Shown: positions 1 to 7,026 of the stretch, piece after piece | Position numbering within the stretch: position 1 is the stretch's first letter | Layout: each line of letters opens with the position of its first letter | Source: JAURVT01 sp049059935 | GTDB lineage: Bacteria > Actinomycetota > Actinomycetes > Propionibacteriales > Nocardioidaceae | Assembly (NCBI RefSeq): GCF_049059935.1 | Contig: NZ_JBMGQR010000088.1 | Span: 1-16,211 of the forward strand | Length of the DNA stretch: 16,211 bases | Direction: 5' to 3' | Translations under genes and position numbers: made by a program | The notes under the pieces: generated by a model | Told to the model about the DNA's origin: nothing | Databases searched by the model: none | The model's input: only the letters and a program-made list of their open reading frames with translations

Positions 1-396
1 CGCCGGCGCCGTAGGCGGCGAGGTGATCAAGGGGAAGGCCCCGGTCTTCGACAACGAGCCTGGTGCCGTGCTCGTCGGTGTGGAGTGTCACCTCCACCTC
101 GCCGTCGGGCTCGCCCGTAGACGTGGTGGAGAGAACGAGTTGGTGAGGGGGTCGCAGCGGAGGATGTGCAACGTGCCCTCCCACCCGCTGGCGTGATATC
201 GGCCGTGCGCCCGGCCCCCGACGCGCAGGTCGCCCCGGACGTCCCCCAGCCACTGATCAAGGCGGTCGGGGTCAGTGAGGGCCGACCACACGTCCTCAAT
301 TCGCGCGTGGACCCGGTGTTCCAACTGAACGACACCGGTGTCTGCGGTGACTCGGAGAACTCCCCGGGCCTCGTCTCGTGATTCTGAGTTGGTCAT
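1..396 (-). pseudogene. SRPBCC/AHSA1-type domain protein, frameshifted and cut by the window edge
   Basis: The reading frame starts at ATG 396, with an AGGAAG-type ribosome site just upstream. Its first ~90 residues look like an AHSA1/polyketide-cyclase (SRPBCC) domain: the stretch RVHARIEDVWSALTDPDRL, then QWLGDVRGDLRVGG and GWEGTLHILRCDP are typical of the helix-grip fold that binds hydrophobic ligands. The frame then runs into a stop at 88-90. A second minus-strand frame, displaced by one base at about 125-136, carries the expected continuation (EVEVTLHTDEHGTRLVVEDRG, reading through PLDHLAAYG) and stays open to the window edge. A single-base deletion near 130 explains both. No specific function can be assigned, because SRPBCC proteins are very diverse. 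A sequencing error is possible, but the neighbouring sigma factor gene is broken too. Confidence 0.7.
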
Positions 397-767
397 CGGG
401 ACTTCCTGCTGGGGTGTGCTGGCCTGAACTGAGTCGAAGGATGCGGACCCACACACGGTGACAGCAAGGATGTCGCATCTGACAACGTAGTGGGAGCCGC
501 CCAGTCGGGTGGACACCGACGGTCTCGCCGGTCCAGGTCTTCCGTATGGCTGCAGTAGATGCCGGCTGCAGTAATAGCCGGTGTGGCGCCTGGCCCGGGG
601 GCATCGCGGTGACGGCGAACCGGCGGCCGGCGGGCGTCCTCTCGACCTTGGCGGCCCACCCCGTGCCGAGCACATCGGACGAGCCTGGCAGTCATCCGCG
701 CCGCGCAGGTGGGCGTGGAGGTAGGTCTTCGGGGCGGATGGGTGCTTGTTTCATCGGTGCCTCCTAG
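397..767. other. Gene-free stretch with a decayed minus-strand coding remnant
   Basis: No intact gene is visible. On the minus strand an ATG at 754 has a strong AGGAGG ribosome site, but its frame (beginning MKQAPIRPED) stops after 20 codons. A neighbouring frame continues as TYLHAHLRGAD, and a third reads DVLGTGWAAKVERTPAGRRF at about 605-675, as if one or two small deletions had broken a small gene. I do not recognise the family. The rest, from 397 to about 600, shows nothing I can assign. Confidence 0.35.
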
Positions 768-777
768 GTCGACGGTG

Positions 778-1825
778 ATGTCGCAGATCAAGACGTCGCT
801 GCGGACCTCGTTCGCGGGGACCAGCCGGACACCGACCTCGACCGGGCTCGGCAGGGTGATGAGGTGGCGTTCGACCGGCTTGTCGCGCCGCTGCGTCGCG
901 AGCTGCACGCGCACTGTTACCGGATGCTCGGATCTGCGCACGATGCGGAGGACGCCCTGCAGGACGCGCTGCTAACGCGTGGCGTGGTCTAAACGGGGTC
1001 GAGGGGCGTAGTTCGGTGCGCCGCTGGCTGTGCACCGTCGCCACTCGCACCTGCCTCGACGCGGTTCGTGGCCGGGACCGACGTGCGCTGCCGGTCGATC
1101 TCGGTCCGTCAAGCCAGCGGGTCGTGACCGCCGACCGTCCCTCGACCGACGTCGACTGGCTCGGGCCGTACCCATCGTCGGGGCTTAGAGACGCGATGTC
1201 GGCCGGGGAGAGGCTCGAGCAACGCGAGTCCGTCGAGCTTGCTTTCGTCGCCGCGTTGCAGCACCTGCCGGGGAACCAGCGTGCGGCGTTAATCCTGTTC
1301 GAGGTTCTCAGCTACTCGGCTGCCGAGATCGCCGCCGTCATGGACACCTCAGTGGCCTCGGTGAACAGCGCGTTGCAGCGGGCGCGCGCTGTGGTCGCAT
1401 CCAAGGTGCCGCCACGCAGCCAGCAGCAGACGCTACGCCTCATCGAAGACGACCACCTGCGGGAGGTCGTCGCGGGCTATGCGAGCGCCCTTGAGCGCGG
1501 GGACGTCGATTCGCTGGTCGCGCTGTTCACGCAGGACGTCACTTGGTCGATGCCGCCTCTGCCACACTGGTACGCGGGTTTGGTCGACGTCACCGCGTTC
1601 GCCGCCACGGTTCCCCTCGGCTCGTGTGGGAGTTGGCACCACCGCGTCGTCGAGGCAAACGCGCAGCGCGCCGTCGCGTCCTACCTCCGGCCGCAGGAAA
1701 ACGGTCCCTACGACGCGTGGGCGATCAACATCCTCACCCTGCGCGACGGCCTGATCAGCGAGGTCACCTCGTTCATCGGCGTCGAGCACTTTGCGACCTT
1801 CGGCTTGCCCGCCTCGCTCGACTGA
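778..1825 (+). pseudogene. ECF sigma factor, TIGR02960 type with SnoaL-like C-terminal domain, frameshifted
   Basis: The 3' part (1016-1825) encodes sigma-70 region 4 (LPGNQRAALILFEVLSYSAA and a helix-turn-helix with SVASVNSALQRAR), followed by a SnoaL-like domain (YASALERGDVDSLVALFTQD, WSMPPLPHWYAG) and the usual end FGLPASLD. This matches the large ECF sigma factors of the TIGR02960 family, in which the SnoaL-like tail modulates activity. Region 2 (LVAPLRRELHAHCYRMLGSA, HDAEDALQDALL) lies upstream in another frame that ends at TAA 990-992. One missing base between 972 and 980 would restore ALL-x-x-WRGLNGVEGRSSVRRW. The region 2 frame has no start codon of its own after TAG 765-767, but ATG 778 is one base out of frame with it, which suggests a second deletion near 781. 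As it stands the gene cannot make a full sigma factor. Confidence 0.8.
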
Positions 1826-2189
1826 ACCGCGGGTCGCATTTCGAATGCCTCACTCACACGTCGATGTGGTCGATGGGGCCAGGAACGCCCTGCTTCGCGA
1901 GGGGCAGTTCTCGCTCACGAGAGGTGTGTCGCGCCCTCCTCGTGCCCTCTGACGCAGGGTTAGCCTGTGTCGATGTCAGGAGAAGGGACGACGAGATCCG
2001 GGACACCGCCCGGATGATGATCCGTCAGGGCAAGCTGGAGGAGTTCAAGCGGCTCGCCGCGTGGTGCGCAATATCGTCGGTCGACGAAGATGCAGGTCAC
2101 CCGGTAGTCGGGGAGGTTGTCGAGCTCGGCGTCGCAGTGCTTGAGTGAATCGGCCTGTGCGTTCGAAGGGCCAGCACTACGACGTCGCC

Positions 2190-2213
2190 GACGCGCCGAC
2201 GCGCCGACGCGCC
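2190..2213. repeat. Three tandem copies of an 8-bp unit (GACGCGCC)
   Basis: Three perfect head-to-tail copies of GACGCGCC, preceded by a near copy (GACGTCGCC) at 2181. They lie outside any gene I can support. Such a short GC-rich array is most simply explained by polymerase slippage. Confidence 0.75.
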
Positions 2214-2318
2214 GACAAGCCTCACGGGTCTGTTCGCCGCGCCGGGCCCATCGCACCACCTCAACCGCTGGCGAACTTGTCGGCGTCCGCCCCAGTGCCG
2301 CTAATCTACGCCGGTGAC

Positions 2319-2338
2319 GGTCGACGCCTCGGTCGACC
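2319..2338 (-). terminator. Hairpin downstream of resB, possible terminator
   Basis: GGTCGAC (2319-2325) pairs with GTCGACC (2332-2338) across a 6-base loop, 43 bases past the resB stop. There is no T-run after it on the minus strand, so it is not a classical intrinsic terminator. Hairpins without a U-tract are often proposed as terminators in actinobacteria. Confidence 0.3.
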
Positions 2339-2380
2339 AAAATCGCCGCCGCCGTCACTGATACCGCGCTTCGAGTCCTA

Positions 2381-4006
2381 TCAGGCAGTGTCGGTCCGTC
2401 CCGGACGGTTTGACAGTTCCAATTCGCGGCTTTGGCTTGCGCCTTTTCGCAAGGGAATGGTCGACGCGATCGAGGTCGGTGCCTGCTGCTGGAGGTCTGA
2501 GACCAAGGAGTCAATGTCGCCGGTAAGGTCTGCTCGGGCGACGCGGTCCAGCCCGGCGACTTCGACCAGGGTCGTGCCGCCGTCACGACGCGCACGGACC
2601 CAGACTCGTCGTGGGTGGATGCTGAGGGACAGCATTAGTCCCAGCACGCCGATCGAGGTGCCCCATAGGGGTACCAACATGCCTGGTGAGGACGCGATGC
2701 GCAGCCGCGCGAATTGCCTGACCCCTGAGAACTCCACGGTGCCACGGCCCTCGGGCAGCTCGATTTCCTGTCCCGGCGACAGGTTGATCCGGTACGGCGT
2801 CCCGTCGGCGTTGGTCATCTGTGTGAGGTCCGACTTGTCCAGGACGAACACCGACTGCGGTGTGCCGTCGTCGAGCCCGAGCCGGCCGTAGTACCCGAAC
2901 AGTCCCAGGTTGGGGTTGGCCGCAGCGGGGAACGCCGACACGGGCGCGGCTCCACCGACGGTGACGGCCGTGGGCAGGAAGAAGCCCTGGAAGCCGAGCT
3001 CGTCGGGACCTGCATCAGGCACCTTGAGGACGCCGTTGGAGGTGTAGGTCGCGTCCTCGGGCAGGAACGGGACCGCGCCCTCGAAGGCCACCTCGCCGTT
3101 GCCGTCGGTGACCTTGATGATCGGGGCGTACCCCTGACCGACCAGGAAGACCGACGTGCCGTCAATGGTGAGCGGGCGGTTCACCTCGATGTCGAAGGTC
3201 TTCTCGGGTTCGCCGGGCGCCGGGGTGTAACGCCCGCTGGCGTTGAACGAACGGGGTGCTCCGCGCTGCGGCCCGGTCATCTGAAAACGGGCGTCGAACT
3301 CGTCGAGACTGAGAGCGAACGGCGGCATGTCCTCGTTCTCGAACAGTGCACCGGGGGTGAACTCGTCGTACTGGGTCAGGTCGTTGGAGAACCCACTGCC
3401 CTCGGTGACGATCGCGAAGCCGCGATAGCCGAATAGTCCCCCGCCGGCAACACCGACCAGCACCACGACCAGGCAGATGTGGAACACCAGATTTCCGGCC
3501 TCGCGCAGGTATCCGCTCTCGGCGCGCACCTCGTGGCCCACGACGTCGACTCGGGCCCGCCGTCGGCGAAGCACCGTCCTGGCCGCGGCGACCACGTCGT
3601 CGGGCTCGGCGTCGGTGTGCCACTGCCGAGACTCCGGGAGCCGCGTGAGATTGCGGGGAGCCTTGGGCGGTCTGGCTCGCAGCGCCCGGTAGTACACCGC
3701 CACCCGGGGCAGGATGCAGCCGACCAGCGAGATCATTAGCAGCAGGTAGATCGCGCTGAACCATGGCGAGGAGTAGACCGAGAAGATGCCCAGCGCGTCC
3801 AGCCACGGCGACAGGTCGGGGTTGCGCAGACGGAACGTCGAGTAGGCCTGGGAGTCCACACCCCGCTGGGGCACCAATGACCCGGGGATGGCCGCCACGG
3901 CGAGCAGCAGGAGCAGGAACAGTGCCGTGCGCATCGAGGTGAGCTGACGCCAGGCCCACCTGAGCGTCTCGCGCCGTGAGAGCGGTGGCGGGCTGGGGCT
4001 CGTCAC
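2381..4006 (-). CDS. resB: Cytochrome c biogenesis protein ResB (Ccs1)
   Basis: A 541-residue ResB-family membrane protein. With CcsB (CcsA) it forms the System II complex that moves heme across the membrane and attaches it to apocytochrome c. Four membrane segments fit the family: about 27-45 (ALFLLLLLAVAAIPGS), 82-100, 172-193 (NLVFHICLVVVLVGVAGG, with the conserved histidine at 176) and 446-464. The large extracytoplasmic domain lies between the third and fourth. The start is GTG 4006, with a GGATGGAG ribosome site 5 bases upstream. The C-terminal tail (473-541) is hydrophilic. The gene stands alone, divergent from the DUF3152 gene, and their shared upstream region holds a putative BlaI operator (4062-4084). 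A ccsB gene lies at the far right end, and ccdA and tlpA are in that operon, so resB is separated from its usual partners. Confidence 0.93.
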   Translation of the reverse strand: MTSPSPPPLSRRETLRWAWRQLTSMRTALFLLLLLAVAAIPGSLVPQRGVDSQAYSTFRLRNPDLSPWLDALGIFSVYSSPWFSAIYLLLMISLVGCILPRVAVYYRALRARPPKAPRNLTRLPESRQWHTDAEPDDVVAAARTVLRRRRARVDVVGHEVRAESGYLREAGNLVFHICLVVVLVGVAGGGLFGYRGFAIVTEGSGFSNDLTQYDEFTPGALFENEDMPPFALSLDEFDARFQMTGPQRGAPRSFNASGRYTPAPGEPEKTFDIEVNRPLTIDGTSVFLVGQGYAPIIKVTDGNGEVAFEGAVPFLPEDATYTSNGVLKVPDAGPDELGFQGFFLPTAVTVGGAAPVSAFPAAANPNLGLFGYYGRLGLDDGTPQSVFVLDKSDLTQMTNADGTPYRINLSPGQEIELPEGRGTVEFSGVRQFARLRIASSPGMLVPLWGTSIGVLGLMLSLSIHPRRVWVRARRDGGTTLVEVAGLDRVARADLTGDIDSLVSDLQQQAPTSIASTIPLRKGASQSRELELSNRPGRTDTA

Positions 4007-4061
4007 GCGGTCTCCATCCGGGAAGAGAACCGCCGCGGCACGGATCGACGCGGCGACTTAC

Positions 4062-4084
4062 TCACTCTACAACGCGTAGAATGA
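4062..4084. promoter_or_regulatory. Putative BlaI operator between resB and the DUF3152 gene
   Basis: TCTAC (4066-4070), AACGC, GTAGA (4076-4080) is a perfect 5+5 dyad. It extends outward with TCA at 4062-4064 and TGA at 4082-4084, so 8 of 9 pairs match in each arm. The same TCTAC-N5-GTAGA core lies upstream of the blaI-like gene (6572-6586). The CTAC/GTAG arms resemble known BlaI/MecI operators (staphylococcal sites carry CTAC-N4-GTAG). A -10-like TAGAAT (4077-4082) on the plus strand and TAGAGT (4063-4068) on the minus strand both fall inside the dyad, so a bound repressor could block both divergent promoters. Operator function is inferred. Confidence 0.6.
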
Positions 4085-4144
4085 CGGTGTGCCGGGTAGT
4101 TCCCCGGTGCGCGTGGGACTTTGAGTCGGAGCCGGGAGGTGGCG

Positions 4145-4930
4145 ATGTCGCACAGCGCTCACCGCCGGCGCACCCTCGCGGGACATCGGCACGCCCGGCG
4201 CGAGCGCCGTGCAGGCTGGGTCATCGTGCTTGCCGTCATGGTGGTGGGTGGGCCGGCCCTGCCGCTCGGCGCTGGCCCTCGACCCGCGATGGCGCCCACC
4301 GCGGTCTCCGGTGCCGGTGAGCCGGGAGCGGTCTCGCGGGAACCGGCAGGCCCGTCGACCAGTGCCCCGTCCGCGACGCCGCGGCCGAGTGTGGTCGAGC
4401 CGACCGGGATCGGCATCCCCGATGCCGGATCGGGCCGCTTCCAGGCAGCCGCGGGATCGTCGCGACGGGTCGGGAACGGTGCGCATGTTCTTGCCTACCG
4501 GGTCGAGGTCGAGCAAGGGCTGCCGTTCGAGGCGTCGGACTTCGCCGCCGCGGTGGACCGAACCCTTCAAGACGATCGCGGTTGGGGAGGCGTCGACGGC
4601 GTCGCGCTACGCCGGACGCCGACGGCCAGGACCCGTGTCGTGCTCGCCTCTCCCCGGACCACCGACCGGCTCTGTGCGCCGTTGAGGACTCGCGGACGAG
4701 TCTCGTGCCGCAACGGCTTCGACGTGGTGGTCAACGCCCGTCGCTGGGCCAAGGGTGCGCGCAGTTACGGGACCGACCTGGCCGGCTACCGGACCTATCT
4801 GGTCAACCACGAGATGGGCCATCGCCTCGGTCGACGCCACGTCTCGTGCCCGGCGCCGGGACAGCCGGCGCCGGTGATGCTCCAGCAGACCAAGGGGCTG
4901 CAGCGGTGCCGGCCCAACCCGTGGCCGTGA
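4145..4930 (+). CDS. DUF3152 family membrane-anchored, metzincin-like protein
   Basis: A 261-residue protein with a basic N-terminus, one membrane segment or signal anchor at about 24-44, a Pro/Ser/Ala-rich linker (about 45-100) and a C-terminal DUF3152 domain. The domain has HEMGHRLGRRH (His222, Glu223, His226, His232), which fits the zinc motif HExxHxxGxxH of metzincin proteases, and a downstream methionine (PVM, 245) in the place of a Met-turn. Cysteines at 177, 188, 235 and 255 could form disulfides outside the cell. The ending CRPNPWP is typical of the family. Proteolytic activity is inferred from the motif; the substrate is unknown. ATG 4145 is preferred to TTG 4121 because GGGAGG lies 5 bases before it. 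The promoter overlaps the putative BlaI operator. Confidence 0.85.
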   Translation: MSHSAHRRRTLAGHRHARRERRAGWVIVLAVMVVGGPALPLGAGPRPAMAPTAVSGAGEPGAVSREPAGPSTSAPSATPRPSVVEPTGIGIPDAGSGRFQAAAGSSRRVGNGAHVLAYRVEVEQGLPFEASDFAAAVDRTLQDDRGWGGVDGVALRRTPTARTRVVLASPRTTDRLCAPLRTRGRVSCRNGFDVVVNARRWAKGARSYGTDLAGYRTYLVNHEMGHRLGRRHVSCPAPGQPAPVMLQQTKGLQRCRPNPWP

Positions 4931-4978
4931 CGACCACTCTTCCGCCCCCGCTCGACCGACTTCACGGATGGACCCTCG

Positions 4979-5083
4979 ATGACGATCTTCGACGTACTGA
5001 CCATGTTCGCGATGCTGTTCGCGATCTTCGGCGCACTGCTCGGCCTGATCTGGCTCGGGATGAGGTCCAACGGAGAGGAGTGA
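4979..5083 (+). CDS. 34-residue single-pass small membrane protein
   Basis: ATG 4979 has a GGATGGA ribosome site about 6 bases upstream and lies 48 bases after the DUF3152 stop. The product has one hydrophobic helix (about residues 4-27: FDVLTMFAMLFAIFGALLGL and on to IWLG) and a short charged tail (MRSNGEE). Codons are GC3-rich, as expected for a real gene here. Its position suggests co-transcription with the DUF3152 gene and perhaps a partner role in the membrane. I know no function for it. Confidence 0.6.
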   Translation: MTIFDVLTMFAMLFAIFGALLGLIWLGMRSNGEE

Positions 5084-5119
5084 GCACCCCGGGGCCGCGA
5101 CCGCCCGTGAGCAGATGGG

Positions 5120-6487
5120 TCAGAGCCACCTCATCGGGTTCACGACGTTCCCGTCCTCGAGCACCATCAGGTGCAGGTGGCACCCGGTGGAGTACCCGGT
5201 CGTTCCGGCGTAGCCGATCGTCTGGCCCCTGCGTACCTTCTGCCCGACCCTGACGATCGAGCGAGCCAGGTGGTTGTAGGTGGTGGCGACGCTGGTCCCG
5301 CGCTTGCGTCCGTGGGACAGGATCACTCGGTTGCCGTACGCGGTGTTGAAGTACCGCTCGAGGACGCGGCCGGTGGCGGCAGCCTTCACCGGCGATCCGC
5401 ACGGGGCCCGAAAATCGGTCCCGTCGTGAAGCTTGCGGACCTTGAGGATCGGGTGCAGTCGCATCCCGTACGGCGACGTAATGAAGCTCGACACCGGGTA
5501 GATAAGAGCGCTGTCGTCTCCCGACGGCGCTGAAGAGTCGTCGCGCTGACGGGGCGGTGCCGGCGCGGCGGCGTCGTCTCGGCCGGCTCCGGTGCCGGCT
5601 TTGGCGCGCGCGCGGTCACGGCGACGCTTCGCCTCCTGGCGGGCCTCCTCGGCCGCCTCGGCGCGGGCGATCGCCCTGAGCTTGGTGCTGACCCGGGTGC
5701 GCTCACCCTCCAGGCGCCCAAGCTCGGCCAGGTCGGCCTGCCGCAGACTCTCGGCCTTGGTCCGCGCCGACGACGCGTCGGCGACCAGGACGCCGACCGC
5801 GGACGTCTGACGCTCGGCGGCGGCTTCGAGCCGCCTCCGGAGCGCGAGGTTGTCTGCTGCGCGGCCCCGTTGGGCGGCGACCTCGTCGCGCGCCGACTCG
5901 ACCTTGTCCTGGGCCATCTCCAGCATGATCCGAGCAGCATCGAGCCGGTCCATCGTGGCCAGCTGGGCATCTGCGACCGACGTGCCCAGCATCATCTGCT
6001 CGTTGAACTCCAACGGGTCCGACCCACTGAGCAGGGCGGCCATCGCCCGAAGGCCCGGGTCGCCCTGCTCCAGGGACGTCAGTGTCTGCTGCTTGACCGT
6101 GCGCTCAGAGCCCTCGAGCTGCCGACGACCGGCTCGCAGGTCCCGGCGCGCCGTGATCAGCGTGCGCTGGGCCACGCCGAGACGGCGAGCCATCTCCTGG
6201 TCCTGGGCCGCCGCAGAAGCCAGCTGGCCACGGGTCCGGGTCAAGGTGGTCTGCGCGGCCGTCAGCTGGCCTTGAACCCGGTCGAGGGCGGCACTGGCCC
6301 GCGCCAGCCCCTTGCTGGACTCGTCGATGCTCTGCTGGGCACCCGAGATCTGCCCCGACAAGGACCGCCGCCGCTGCTCGAGGCGGTCCTCGTCGGCAGC
6401 CGGGGACGGGGGTGCGAGGGTGAGGACGAGCGTCGCGCAGACGCCGGTCGTGGCCAGGGTGAGTCGGGTGCGAGCAGCACGGATCAT
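5120..6487 (-). CDS. Secreted coiled-coil M23 (LytM) family endopeptidase, EnvC-like
   Basis: A 455-residue protein with a signal peptide (1 to about 31, ending PPSPAA). A long coiled-coil region follows (about 34-290, rich in Arg, Ala, Gln, Glu), then a low-complexity Ala/Pro linker. The C-terminal M23 domain (about 335-455) has zinc ligands that can be placed at His354 and Asp358 (LHDGTDF) and His439, with His437 as the catalytic histidine (CHLHL). The layout is that of EnvC/NlpD-type murein hydrolases or their activators; since the metal ligands are present, cleavage of peptidoglycan cross-links is likely. ATG 6487 is chosen because AAGG lies 9 bases before it; GTG 6493 is in frame but too close to that site. 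The gene is divergent from blaI. Confidence 0.88.
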   Translation of the reverse strand: MIRAARTRLTLATTGVCATLVLTLAPPSPAADEDRLEQRRRSLSGQISGAQQSIDESSKGLARASAALDRVQGQLTAAQTTLTRTRGQLASAAAQDQEMARRLGVAQRTLITARRDLRAGRRQLEGSERTVKQQTLTSLEQGDPGLRAMAALLSGSDPLEFNEQMMLGTSVADAQLATMDRLDAARIMLEMAQDKVESARDEVAAQRGRAADNLALRRRLEAAAERQTSAVGVLVADASSARTKAESLRQADLAELGRLEGERTRVSTKLRAIARAEAAEEARQEAKRRRDRARAKAGTGAGRDDAAAPAPPRQRDDSSAPSGDDSALIYPVSSFITSPYGMRLHPILKVRKLHDGTDFRAPCGSPVKAAATGRVLERYFNTAYGNRVILSHGRKRGTSVATTYNHLARSIVRVGQKVRRGQTIGYAGTTGYSTGCHLHLMVLEDGNVVNPMRWL

Positions 6488-6513
6488 CGGCACAAACCTT
6501 CACGACCGGGGGA

Positions 6514-6537
6514 GACAGTAGTTCTACGCTATGTCAA
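6514..6537. promoter_or_regulatory. Degenerate BlaI-like half site upstream of the M23 gene
   Basis: TCTAC (6523-6527) is followed, at the same 5-base spacing, by GTCAA (6533-6537), which matches GTAGA at three of five positions. The outer bases GACA (6514-6517) and TGTC (6532-6535) are also mirror images. On the minus strand TTGACA (6537-6532) could be a -35 for the M23 gene, although I find no convincing -10. This is a weak candidate for a second repressor site. Confidence 0.3.
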
Positions 6538-6571
6538 AATAACCCGATCGAGCTCGGGGCGCGCACGTTGT

Positions 6572-6586
6572 TCTACATCCGGTAGA
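6572..6586. promoter_or_regulatory. Putative BlaI operator upstream of blaI
   Basis: TCTAC-ATCCG-GTAGA has the same arms and the same 5-base spacing as the dyad at 4066-4080. It lies 66 bases before the chosen blaI start and 85 bases before the M23 start, so it suits autoregulation. A TAGGCT at 6617-6622 could be the blaI -10. Confidence 0.6.
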
Positions 6587-6651
6587 GGACGGGCTTCATG
6601 GTCGGCTTCGATGACCTAGGCTCTGATCAGACCAACGGCGGGGAGGAACGC

Positions 6652-7026
6652 GTGCGTCAGGTGGGAGAGCTCGAGGCGGCCGTGATGGCCGAGGTCTGGA
6701 AGCACGACCGCCCGGTGACGGTCTGGGAGCTGGTCGAGGCGCTCGCGAGCGAGCGAGATCTGGCCTACACCACCGTCATCACCATCACTGAGCGACTCCG
6801 CGCCAAGGGCCTCCTGGGCCGCGAGCGGGTGGGCCGGTCGTTCCAGTACACGGCCGTGGTGAGCGGTCAGCAGTACGCCGCCGGTCGGATGAGCGACGTG
6901 CTCGACACCGCCACCGACCGGCACGGTGCCCTTCTTCACTTCGCCGGGCAGCTCAGCGCCGAAGAGGTCGCCGAACTCCGGGCGGCACTGGACGGCCCGG
7001 ACCAGCCGCCGGCCGACGGTTCCTGA
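6652..7026 (+). CDS. blaI: BlaI/MecI/CopY family transcriptional repressor
   Basis: A 124-residue winged-helix repressor of the BlaI/MecI family. The N-terminus (VGELEAAVMAEVW, then PVTVWELVEAL) and recognition region (AYTTVITITERLRAKGLL, then RVGRSFQYTAVVS) are characteristic. The C-terminus forms the dimerisation helices. In staphylococcal BlaI, cleavage occurs before a Phe in this region; here His96-Phe97 (LLHFAGQLS) lines up with that site, which is an inference from memory of the family. There is no cysteine, so this is not a CopY-type copper sensor. GTG 6652 is preferred over ATG 6598 because GGGAGG lies about 5 bases upstream and the family starts here. The stop overlaps the M56 start by one base (TGATG), a translational coupling typical of BlaI/M56 pairs. 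Confidence 0.92.
   Translation: MRQVGELEAAVMAEVWKHDRPVTVWELVEALASERDLAYTTVITITERLRAKGLLGRERVGRSFQYTAVVSGQQYAAGRMSDVLDTATDRHGALLHFAGQLSAEEVAELRAALDGPDQPPADGS

Larger units (their letters stand above)
1826..2380. other. Gene-free stretch with a possible monooxygenase-domain scrap
   Basis: No complete gene is visible in these 555 bases. At about 2008-2071 on the plus strand, a GC3-rich run reads MMIRQGKLEEFKRLAAWC, which resembles the start of antibiotic-biosynthesis-monooxygenase (ABM) domain proteins, but there is no matching continuation. At about 2083-2150 the opposite strand shows an equally coding-like run (HCDAELDNLPDYRVTCIFVD) that I cannot place. Together with a short tandem repeat (2190-2213) and a hairpin (2319-2338), this looks like rearranged, decaying DNA. 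Confidence 0.3.

Noticed and set aside
2190..2213. Possible CRISPR or iteron array
   Set aside because: The unit is only 8 bp with no spacers, and no replication gene is nearby; simple slippage is enough.
2117..2891. Plus-strand open frames running from the gene-free stretch into resB
   Set aside because: Most of their length is antisense to resB, and the 5' parts show no domain or codon bias.
4081..4320. Leaderless reading from ATG 4081 just after the BlaI dyad
   Set aside because: The frame gives an Arg/Pro/Gly-rich product that overlaps the DUF3152 gene in another frame; ATG 4145 has a strong ribosome site.
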